From the NCBI GenBank assembly GCA_964646425.1, contig CAZYEI010000013.1, positions 1 to 30,109 on the forward strand: a stretch of 30,109 nt of DNA, read 5' to 3'. Made by a program: the position numbers and the translations under genes. The stretch is from CAZYEI01 sp964646425. GTDB lineage: Bacteria > Bacillota_I > Bacilli_A > RFN20 > JAISJY01. Below the pieces are notes generated by a model that saw only the letters and a list, made by a program, of their open reading frames with translations, had not been told where the DNA came from and did no database searches. Numbering within the stretch: the stretch's first letter is position 1; the number at the start of each line of letters is the position of its first letter. Below, piece after piece: positions 17,960 through 25,047 of this stretch.

Positions 17960-17988
17960 TAAACATATTTGCTTAAATATGTTACAAT
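17960..17988 (+). promoter_or_regulatory. pyk promoter with extended -10
   Basis: TAAACA (17960-17965), 17-base spacer, then TG-T-TACAAT (17980-17988). The weak -35 is offset by the TG extension. Transcription from about 17995 gives a 35-base leader with GGAGGT. Confidence 0.55.
17962..17983. repeat. Perfect inverted repeat filling the pyk promoter spacer
   Basis: AACATATTT-gctt-AAATATGTT, 9-base arms running from the -35 into the first base of the -10. Position suggests an operator for pyk. As a terminator for pncB it would lack a T run. A smaller repeat, TCAGTA/TACTGA, follows at 17992-18009 over the transcription start. Confidence 0.55.
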
Positions 17989-18030
17989 AATTCAGTAGTG
18001 TTTTACTGATAAATCTTGGAGGTATTAATA

Positions 18031-19440
18031 ATGCGAAAAACAAAAATAGTTTGTACACTAGGACCTTCTAGTGAGTCATATGATGTTTTAAAAGAAATGG
18101 TTCAAGCTGGAATGAGTGTTGCTCGTTTCAATATGGCGCATGGTTCTTATGAAGATCATCAAAGAAGAATTGATTTAGTAAAAAAAGTTAGAGAAGACTT
18201 AGGTGTCCCTCTTGCAATTTTAGTTGATATTAAGGGGCCAGAAATAAGAACTGGTAAAGTTCCTGTTCCAATGGAGGTTAAAGTAGGAGATAAATTTATT
18301 TTTACTACTAGAGATGTAGTAGGAGAAAATAATATTTGCCCTGTTACTTATCCAAATTTACATCTAGATGTATTTAGAGGAGGACAAGTTCTTTTAAATG
18401 ATGGCTTATTAGAAATGCGAATTGATGACATTAAAGGTCAAGACATTTACTGTACAAGTTATGGTGAAGGCTTTATCAAAGACCATAAAAATATGCATTT
18501 CCCTGGTGTTCATCTTTCTATTCCTTTTATTCGTGATAAAGATAGAAATGATATGCTGTTTGCAATTAAAAATGATGTTGAATTTATTGCTGCTTCATTT
18601 GTATCTAGAGCAGCTGATGTTAAACAAATTCGTGATTTTCTTAACTTTAATGGTGGCGAAAAAATTGATATTATTTCAAAAATTGAAAATAAAGAAGGCG
18701 TTGACAATATCGACGAAATTCTAGCTGCCTGTGAAGGAATTATGGTTGCTAGAGGAGATTTAGGTGTTGAAATACCTATTGAACAAATTCCATCAATTCA
18801 AAAGGAACTAATTAAAAAAACACACTTATCTGGAAAAAGAGTTATTACTGCTACTGAAATGTTAGAAAGTATGACTTATAATCCTCGTCCAACTCGTGCT
18901 GAAATTTCCGATGTTGCTAATGCTGTTTACGATGGAACTTCCGCATTAATGTTATCTGGAGAAACTGCCGTTGGTAAATTCCCTGTAAATGTAGTAAAAA
19001 CAATGGCAAAAGTTGCTTTATTCACTGAGAAAAATATGAACTATTATAAATTATTTAAAGAGTTAGATATTGATATCAAAACAACTCCCGATGCAGTCTC
19101 CCATTCAAGTGTAAATGCTGCATTTGATTTAAATGCTAAAGCAATTGTTGTTTGTACACATTCGGGTTCAACAGCACGTTTTGTTTCTCGCTATCGTCCT
19201 GCTGCTCCAATCGTAAGCATGACAACTAAAAAATATGTATATCATCAATTAGCAATGTCTTGGGGGGCTTATCCAGTTTTAGCAGAAGAATTTGATTCAT
19301 TAGAAGTCTTAATTCAACAAGCTAAAGAAGCAGCTAGAAAATATGGATTTGCCAATATTGATGACACAGTAGTTATTACCGCAGGAGATATGAATTCTTC
19401 TGATGGAACTAACCTAATGCGAATTGAAAAGTTAAAATAA
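18031..19440 (+). CDS. pyk: Pyruvate kinase
   Basis: Last ATP-forming step of glycolysis, phosphoenolpyruvate plus ADP to pyruvate. The 469-aa protein has CTLGPSSES at the start, KGPEIRTG, the metal-binding MVARGDLGVEIP and the signature TATEMLESMTYNPRPTRAE with DVANAVYDGTSALMLSGETA. It lacks the extra C-terminal PEP-utiliser-like domain of Bacillus pyruvate kinases, so it is the short form. The usual NFSHG segment is NMAHG, which removes a Ser that ligates potassium in well-studied enzymes. ATG 18031 has TTGGAGGT seven bases upstream; an in-frame TTG at 18016 is part of that site. The gene has its own promoter and a strong terminator, so it appears monocistronic. Confidence 0.97.
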   Translation: MRKTKIVCTLGPSSESYDVLKEMVQAGMSVARFNMAHGSYEDHQRRIDLVKKVREDLGVPLAILVDIKGPEIRTGKVPVPMEVKVGDKFIFTTRDVVGENNICPVTYPNLHLDVFRGGQVLLNDGLLEMRIDDIKGQDIYCTSYGEGFIKDHKNMHFPGVHLSIPFIRDKDRNDMLFAIKNDVEFIAASFVSRAADVKQIRDFLNFNGGEKIDIISKIENKEGVDNIDEILAACEGIMVARGDLGVEIPIEQIPSIQKELIKKTHLSGKRVITATEMLESMTYNPRPTRAEISDVANAVYDGTSALMLSGETAVGKFPVNVVKTMAKVALFTEKNMNYYKLFKELDIDIKTTPDAVSHSSVNAAFDLNAKAIVVCTHSGSTARFVSRYRPAAPIVSMTTKKYVYHQLAMSWGAYPVLAEEFDSLEVLIQQAKEAARKYGFANIDDTVVITAGDMNSSDGTNLMRIEKLK

Positions 19441-19477
19441 AAAAGATTATGTGAAAAATTTCACATAATCTTTTTTT
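19441..19477. terminator. Bidirectional terminator between pyk and the CotH-like gene
   Basis: Arms AAAAGATTATGTGAAA (19441-19456) and TTTCACATAATCTTTT (19459-19474), T run to 19477; on the minus strand six T also follow. It serves both convergent genes. Confidence 0.9.
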
Positions 19478-19494
19478 ATAACATTTTTTACTTT

Positions 19495-21120
19495 TTAAAA
19501 ATTAGCAGCCCCCGAATCTTTTTCGCCAATTGTATTATAAAAGAAATTTCTTTTGGAACTCATATATGTATTAAAGGACATATTACTGTCAATTCCATTA
19601 TTTTGATTTTCAAATTTTATTCCTTTTCCACTTATTTGTGAAAATTCAGGGAAACATTCATCTTGATAATTTGCTTTTGCAATATTGAACAAATAATCAA
19701 AATAATCAGGATTTGTCCACTTTGACTCAAATATAGTTTTAATATTATCGGTAAATTGATCATTATATTCTTTAATCACGATATTTTCTCTACCCAAAGT
19801 ATAACGAACCAACGGATTAGATTGATTAGATTGTGAACCTTGTGCCCAATTTGAATTATGTTTAGTATTAGTCAAAGCATCACCAGTAGGATTCCAATCT
19901 TTAGTAATTCCTAAACATCTATCCCAATCATATGGAATAATATATGCTTTTTGAGATTCCTTACCAAAATATAAATAATAATTATTATAATTATTTCGCA
20001 TATCATCCGGATTACCTAAAACATAAGCAACAGCTTCTTCCATTAAGAAATTATCCATATTTACATATTCGGCTAATCCTTCCTTAGTAACACTACCCGA
20101 ATTTAAGTAATAAATCATATCCTTTAATAATGCATTATCACTCTTTTTCTTATTAGTTTTTAAATCATAAATTGGAAAATAATTTGCTTCTTCATCTTCA
20201 ACTCCAATAACATTATCTAAATTATTGTCTGTTAAATCTCCTTTTCCCATAGATGTATAGCATACTTTATATAAATCTCCACCTAATTCAGCAGTTGGCA
20301 ATCTTCTCTCCAAAAATATTTTATCTACCACTTCAGCAACTTCAAATATTCCCAAAGATTTAGGAGATTGATTATCAATTTGAAGATTAACCTTACCAAG
20401 ATTCATTTTCAATGCCATTACACCAAAGTCACTGAACATTTGATAAGCATATAATTGTTTAATATGCGTTGCATCATAATTACGATTCCACTTTAAGTCT
20501 AACTTTTCCATTCCCAAAAATCTTCTTTCTTTTCTATCAGATTTTGATGTATCTAAAGTATATGTAGAACCATCATAATATGTATCACCAAATGTATCAG
20601 AAAAATCTAATTTATAATGAATTAAATTATTAATATTTCCCTCATTATCTAAAAATGAAGTTCTTGATGTATTACCCTTCATTTTAATACCAACTTGCGT
20701 ATAGAAATAAACTTGATCATCAAATTTTATTTCAACATCTGCAGCTCTTGATAACGGAGATTTGCCACCATTATATTGATAATGATTGTAATCATTATTA
20801 AGTTTTGTTAATTCATCTTGAGTTATTTTTATTGTAATTTCAATTCTAGTATTTAAATCAAAAAATTTTTCATACTCAACATCTATTTCCTTAATTTCAC
20901 TAGATAAAGAAGAGCTATTTGAGTTATCATTTGATAAACTACTAGAAGATATAATATTGCTACCTGTATTAATAAAGGAACTTGATGTAGTAGTAGATTC
21001 CTTACTCATTACTGTTGAAGAACTTGTACTTAAAGATGTATTTGGAGAACTTATCATAAAAGCACAGCCACTTAAAGATAACATAGTTGTACCTAAAACA
21101 AAATATTTAGTCAATTTCAT
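19495..21120 (-). CDS. CotH kinase family lipoprotein
   Basis: Surface protein with a CotH (spore-coat kinase-like) domain, 541 aa. A signal peptide ends in lipobox LSGC (Cys19), followed by a Ser/Thr-rich linker to about residue 75. The CotH domain shows VGIKMKGNTSRTSF (143-156), the catalytic-type segment LGNPDDMRNNYNNYYLYF (368-385) and the metal-binding PYDWDRCLG (396-404); the two Asp needed for kinase activity in Bacillus CotH appear to be present. ATG 21120 has GAGGTG eight bases upstream. The lipobox places it outside the cell membrane, so it is more likely a surface kinase or structural module than a coat protein. The upstream region has a 12-base palindrome ACAAAATTTTGT (21147-21158). 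Substrate unknown. Confidence 0.88.
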   Translation of the reverse strand: MKLTKYFVLGTTMLSLSGCAFMISSPNTSLSTSSSTVMSKESTTTSSSFINTGSNIISSSSLSNDNSNSSSLSSEIKEIDVEYEKFFDLNTRIEITIKITQDELTKLNNDYNHYQYNGGKSPLSRAADVEIKFDDQVYFYTQVGIKMKGNTSRTSFLDNEGNINNLIHYKLDFSDTFGDTYYDGSTYTLDTSKSDRKERRFLGMEKLDLKWNRNYDATHIKQLYAYQMFSDFGVMALKMNLGKVNLQIDNQSPKSLGIFEVAEVVDKIFLERRLPTAELGGDLYKVCYTSMGKGDLTDNNLDNVIGVEDEEANYFPIYDLKTNKKKSDNALLKDMIYYLNSGSVTKEGLAEYVNMDNFLMEEAVAYVLGNPDDMRNNYNNYYLYFGKESQKAYIIPYDWDRCLGITKDWNPTGDALTNTKHNSNWAQGSQSNQSNPLVRYTLGRENIVIKEYNDQFTDNIKTIFESKWTNPDYFDYLFNIAKANYQDECFPEFSQISGKGIKFENQNNGIDSNMSFNTYMSSKRNFFYNTIGEKDSGAANF

Positions 21121-21175
21121 TTCATTGCCACCTCACATATATATTAACAAAATTTTGTAATTTAATCTAGTTTTA

Positions 21176-21203
21176 TTGATTATCTAAATAAAATATGTAA
21201 AAT
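21176..21203 (+). promoter_or_regulatory. Promoter of the Gfo/Idh/MocA gene
   Basis: TTGATT (21176-21181), 16-base spacer, TAAAAT (21198-21203); AAAGGAG follows directly in a short leader before ATG 21225. Confidence 0.6.
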
Positions 21204-21224
21204 AGAATTAAAGGAGTATTTAAA

Positions 21225-22199
21225 ATGGAAAATAATTTTGGAATAATTGGTCTTGGAAATATTGCCAATAAATTTGCCGATACATTAAATAAATTACACT
21301 ATAATTTATTAGGAGTTGCTTCTAGAGATTATAAAAAAGCACAAATATTTGCAAAAAAATATAAAGCAACTTTTGCTTATGATAATTATGAAGAATTACT
21401 TAATAATAAAGATATCAATATAATATATATTGCTACTCCTCATGGACTTCATTATGACCATTTAAAATTATGTTTAAAATATAACAAAAATATCATTTGC
21501 GAAAAAGCATTTACACTTAATTCAAAACAAGCCAAAGAAATATTTGAAATTGCTAAATTTAAAAAATGCTTAGTAATGGAAGCAATGTGGACAAGATTTT
21601 TACCTGCTATAAATAAAATTAAAGACATCATTAATAGCAATAAATACGGGCAAATAAAAAAAATAGAAGCAGATTTCTGCTTCTATGGAAATCAAGATGA
21701 GTCATATCGTTTAAAAAACAATATATTAGGCGGTGGTGCTCTTTTAGATGTAGGAATCTACCCAATTACATTAGTTAACCTATTACTTGGAACGCCACTT
21801 AATATTGAAGCAAAAGGCACTTTAACAGAAAATAGAATCGATTTAGATAATCATATCATATTTAAATATCATAATGGTGTAATAGCAAAAATCAACTCAT
21901 CTTTTATTTATTCAGGAAAAAAGGAAGCTTTAATAACATTAGAAAATGCTATTATTAGGCTTTATGATTTTTGGAAATGTGAAAATTTTGAAATTTATGA
22001 AATCGATACTAAAAAAACTTTAAAATTTTCAATTCCTTTTGAAATAAACGGATTTGAATATCAAATTGGAAGTTTTATTCAAACACTTAATACTAAAGAA
22101 TTAGAAAACAAAATTATGTCACATGAAACTACAATTAAAATTTTAAATATAATGGATGAAATCAGAAAACAACTTGGAGTAATCTATATAAATGAATAA
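21225..22199 (+). CDS. Gfo/Idh/MocA family oxidoreductase
   Basis: NAD(P)-dependent dehydrogenase, most likely acting on a sugar or inositol-type compound, 324 aa. The N-terminal Rossmann fold opens with FGIIGLGNIANKFADTL; then come IYIATPHGLHYDHLKLCL and the conserved ICEKAFTLNSKQAKE with the catalytic Lys of the EKP-type motif (here EKA). The C-terminal domain has GGGALLDVGIYPITL. Length is normal. It resembles the dihydrodiol dehydrogenase/trans-1,2-diol branch (CEKAFTLN and WTRFLP). The gene has its own promoter, diverges from the CotH gene and converges on spo0A, with only five bases between stops and no clear terminator. The substrate is not predictable. Confidence 0.92.
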   Translation: MENNFGIIGLGNIANKFADTLNKLHYNLLGVASRDYKKAQIFAKKYKATFAYDNYEELLNNKDINIIYIATPHGLHYDHLKLCLKYNKNIICEKAFTLNSKQAKEIFEIAKFKKCLVMEAMWTRFLPAINKIKDIINSNKYGQIKKIEADFCFYGNQDESYRLKNNILGGGALLDVGIYPITLVNLLLGTPLNIEAKGTLTENRIDLDNHIIFKYHNGVIAKINSSFIYSGKKEALITLENAIIRLYDFWKCENFEIYEIDTKKTLKFSIPFEINGFEYQIGSFIQTLNTKELENKIMSHETTIKILNIMDEIRKQLGVIYINE

Positions 22200-22204
22200 T
22201 ATTA

Positions 22205-23053
22205 TTAATGTGTAGACATAAATTCTGTTTGTGATATTTCAAATCGTGTTCGTAAAGCATCGCTAACCATTGCGATAAATTCTGAATTTGTCGGTTTAGA
22301 TTTATCGGCATTTATTGTATATCCAAATAAATCATACATCATATCAACATTACCACGTGACCAAGCAATCTCTATACCATGTCTAATTGCTCTTTCAACT
22401 CTCGATGAAGTTGAATTAAAACGTCTAGCAATTTCCGGATATAATAATTTAGTTATTTGACCTATATATTCTCTATTATAAAACACTTCTAAAATAGCCA
22501 TTCGCAAATAAGCATGACCTTTTATATTTGCTGGCACTCCAAAATCATGCAACAAAGTAGATACTTCTCTTTCAACCCGAATTTTAAAGGCTTTTTGATC
22601 ATTATCTAATTTGTTTTCTTTTTTAGAGGAAATACTATTATATGTTTCAGCAATCTTTGTTCTATCTAACATAAAATCTCTATCTATTATTCCATGAATA
22701 GTTTCAATACATGTATCAAAACTATATGGTTTAAGTAGTGTATAATTCACATTCCCCTTAGTTATTAATGATATCGATTCAGGAGTAAAAATCATACTTG
22801 TTATAATTATCTTTTTCACTTTCGTTTTATATTTGCGATTTATATCATTTAATACTTTAAGGCCATCATAAACCGGTAATAGTAAATCCAATAACAAAAC
22901 ATCAATTGTTCCATTATAATTATTAATAAAATCCAGACCTTCTTTGCCATTTGAAGCAATTCCAATGACAACAAAACTATCCTCTGCCTCTAATCTAGTT
23001 GCTAGATTTTTTGAAAAAACGGCATCATTATCCATAATAAAAACTTTTGCCAT
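22205..23053 (-). CDS. spo0A: Spo0A, sporulation master response regulator
   Basis: Phosphorelay-controlled transcription factor that commits cells to sporulation. The 282-aa protein has an N-terminal receiver domain with phosphoacceptor Asp56 (LLLDLLLPVYDGL), Thr85 and Lys108 (LLKPYSF). A linker precedes the Spo0A-specific DNA-binding domain, with VPANIKGHAYLRMAILEV, the recognition helix STSSRVERAIRHGIEIAWSR and FGYTINADKSKPTNSEFIA. The DNA-binding domain is closely canonical. The acidic pocket reads D8-N9-D10 instead of the usual D-D-N (see findings). I chose ATG 23053, giving MAKVFIMD; the upstream GTG 23077 would add eight unlikely residues. Its presence argues for an endospore-forming ancestry; no other sporulation gene is certain in the window. 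Confidence 0.96.
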   Translation of the reverse strand: MAKVFIMDNDAVFSKNLATRLEAEDSFVVIGIASNGKEGLDFINNYNGTIDVLLLDLLLPVYDGLKVLNDINRKYKTKVKKIIITSMIFTPESISLITKGNVNYTLLKPYSFDTCIETIHGIIDRDFMLDRTKIAETYNSISSKKENKLDNDQKAFKIRVEREVSTLLHDFGVPANIKGHAYLRMAILEVFYNREYIGQITKLLYPEIARRFNSTSSRVERAIRHGIEIAWSRGNVDMMYDLFGYTINADKSKPTNSEFIAMVSDALRTRFEISQTEFMSTH

Positions 23054-23101
23054 AAATGTATAATCCTTTCCACCCACAGCAAATAAATATCACACGCTAA
23101 T

Positions 23102-23110
23102 AATATAGCA
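23102..23110 (-). promoter_or_regulatory. Extended -10 promoter of spo0A
   Basis: On the minus strand TG-C-TATATT, about 50 bases before the ATG, giving a leader of about 40 bases. No good -35 at 16-18 bases, and no recognisable sigma-H pattern. Confidence 0.4.
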
Positions 23111-23132
23111 TAATTTAAAATAAATTTCCACA

Positions 23133-23165
23133 AAAAAAGACAAAAAGAATAATTTTGTCTTTTTT
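23133..23165 (-). terminator. Terminator after the discoidin-domain lipoprotein gene
   Basis: Arms AAAAAAGACAAAA (23133-23145) and TTTTGTCTTTTTT (23153-23165), 7-base loop; on the minus strand the stem is followed by seven T. It isolates spo0A from read-through of the upstream surface-protein operon. Confidence 0.8.
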
Positions 23166-23197
23166 ATATCATATAAATCTATATATTTACGATATTT

Positions 23198-24967
23198 TTA
23201 ATCATTTTGATAACAATATATTTCGTAAATACTATATCCCCAACTTGTATTTGCTTTTAAGAAATTAATTCTTACATATCTACCTTGAGTTCCTGAAGCA
23301 AATCTCAATTCATCAGTTCTTTTTCCTTTAACACCATTTGTGAAATTATAGATAACATCTTTTTCAATCCAATCTGTATTTTCATCAGATATTTGAATAG
23401 CATAATCCGCAGCATTAGCTGATTCCCACATAATTGAAAAACCCGCTAAAGACACGCTTTCGCCAAAATCAATTACTATATATTCTGTATTTTTTGTTGA
23501 TGCTGCTTGCCATCTTGAGCCTGTATCTCCATCAAATATATTATCAAGTGGATATGTTGTATTATTGCTACTAAAATCAACTATAGTCATTCCTTCTAAA
23601 AGTTTATATTTCTTTTCCATTTGTAACATTCCAGAATTATATTGATTAAAAATCATTCGAGCATGTTCAATATTAATTGATTCATCTATCTCGGAAATCG
23701 CTGTTTGATACATATTTTGAATTTTTAACCAATTTTCTTCAGTATAGTCAGTTTCAATCAAGGTTGATAATGTTAGTGCCAATTTTTCTTTAAACATTCT
23801 AATATTAATTTCATCTTCACTAACACCAATATAAGTTTGATTATCTTCATAATAGAAAATTATAGAGATAGCATATAATTCTTCATTATCCGTCTTTATT
23901 AAAAATGACATTTTAAAGAAAGTTGAATCATAATAATCACCTGTAGTAAATGCAAAAGAATGAATTCCATCTGCTTTAGTATACGAATAAGCATAAGGAA
24001 CTTCTTTCCATGCTCTAATTTTAGCAGTATCAATTTTTATACCACCTTGCTCTAACATAAATTCTTGTACTTTATGTGCGCCAGTTACTTTATGTTGTTC
24101 ATCTTTTGCTTGGATATTTAAAATAGCCTCCCAAGCAACACCACTATGTATTATTTCTATGTTAAACAAATTTGTGCCATTAGTAATTGGTAAATTCGCT
24201 TTTATATTATTAATGTCTTCTAACGCAATTAGGACTTTTTCATCGTTTTTTACTACAACAGCAAGAGTTTCATACATTTCTAAAGTTTCTTCAATTGCTA
24301 AGTAACGGGCATATGATAATTCATCAGTAGCTAAAACATTTGCATATAATTCTAAAAATTTTGCAATATCAGCTGCATTTTTTTCAGCCATTGCTTCTTC
24401 ATACAAAATATCATAATTTCTTCTAGCATCAAGTAACTTTTCATAAGCAGTAATAACTTCAGTTTCTTTTTTTAAATTATCATCTAATTTAGCATATGAA
24501 TCTTCTGCCCTAATGATTAAGTATTCATCGTTTAATGTAATTTCTTCAGGTAAAGCAACTACTTTTTCCAAAAATAGGCTTATTTTATCATTATTACTTT
24601 TTAATAAGATATATTGCTCTTCATATTCCCATAATCTATTATAAGCTTCCAAAACCTCAGTATAATCCCAAGTATCATCAGGTAAATCTTCAAATAGTTG
24701 ATAAGCATTTTCAATTGCTTCTCCAGCATTTATATCAACAACAATATTATTCACAGCATCAATAAATTCTTGTGATATTTGCGGTAATTTTGTAGATATT
24801 AACGTTGTTGAAGATGAATCACTAGATATCTCTGAAGAACTAAAAACACTACTACTTAAATTTAAAGAATTAGAACTACTATTCTTTCCTCCTTCAACTT
24901 CGCAGCCAGTATTAATAAGTATTAGTCCAAAAATCATTAATATCCCAATTTTTTTCAACTTAATCAT
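23198..24967 (-). CDS. Lipoprotein with helical repeats, undescribed beta domain, FIVAR-like and F5/8 type C domains
   Basis: Probable surface-anchored carbohydrate-binding protein, 589 aa. The signal peptide ends in INTGC (Cys22; -3 residue Asn is atypical), then a Ser-rich linker. Residues about 60-260 are acidic and helical. Residues 266-391 form a beta-rich region shared with the adjacent upstream protein, 392-458 a FIVAR-like helical segment (FKEKLALTLSTL, TDYTEENWLKIQNMY), and 459-589 an F5/8 type C (discoidin) domain with DNIFDGDTGSRWQA, IVIDFGESVSLAGFSIMWES and the ending GYSIYEIYCYQND. ATG 24967 is preceded by GGAGGT; the upstream in-frame ATG 24982 is part of that site. No catalytic domain is seen. 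It is probably cotranscribed with the 746-aa paralogue, through a hairpin at 24990-25027. Confidence 0.82.
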   Translation of the reverse strand: MIKLKKIGILMIFGLILINTGCEVEGGKNSSSNSLNLSSSVFSSSEISSDSSSTTLISTKLPQISQEFIDAVNNIVVDINAGEAIENAYQLFEDLPDDTWDYTEVLEAYNRLWEYEEQYILLKSNNDKISLFLEKVVALPEEITLNDEYLIIRAEDSYAKLDDNLKKETEVITAYEKLLDARRNYDILYEEAMAEKNAADIAKFLELYANVLATDELSYARYLAIEETLEMYETLAVVVKNDEKVLIALEDINNIKANLPITNGTNLFNIEIIHSGVAWEAILNIQAKDEQHKVTGAHKVQEFMLEQGGIKIDTAKIRAWKEVPYAYSYTKADGIHSFAFTTGDYYDSTFFKMSFLIKTDNEELYAISIIFYYEDNQTYIGVSEDEINIRMFKEKLALTLSTLIETDYTEENWLKIQNMYQTAISEIDESINIEHARMIFNQYNSGMLQMEKKYKLLEGMTIVDFSSNNTTYPLDNIFDGDTGSRWQAASTKNTEYIVIDFGESVSLAGFSIMWESANAADYAIQISDENTDWIEKDVIYNFTNGVKGKRTDELRFASGTQGRYVRINFLKANTSWGYSIYEIYCYQND

Positions 24968-24989
24968 TATATCTACCTCCATATTTTTT

Positions 24990-25027
24990 AAAAGGATAGT
25001 TATAAGATAATCTCTAACTATCCTTTT
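24990..25027 (-). terminator. Intercistronic hairpin between the two surface-protein genes
   Basis: Arms AAAAGGATAGTTA (24990-25002) and TAACTATCCTTTT (25015-25027), 12-base loop. On the minus strand only four T follow, then AAAAAA and the ribosome site of the next gene about 10 bases further. There is no room for another promoter, so it is probably a partial terminator or an mRNA-stability element. Confidence 0.6.
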
Positions 25028-25047
25028 TAATTAACATTTAAACTATC

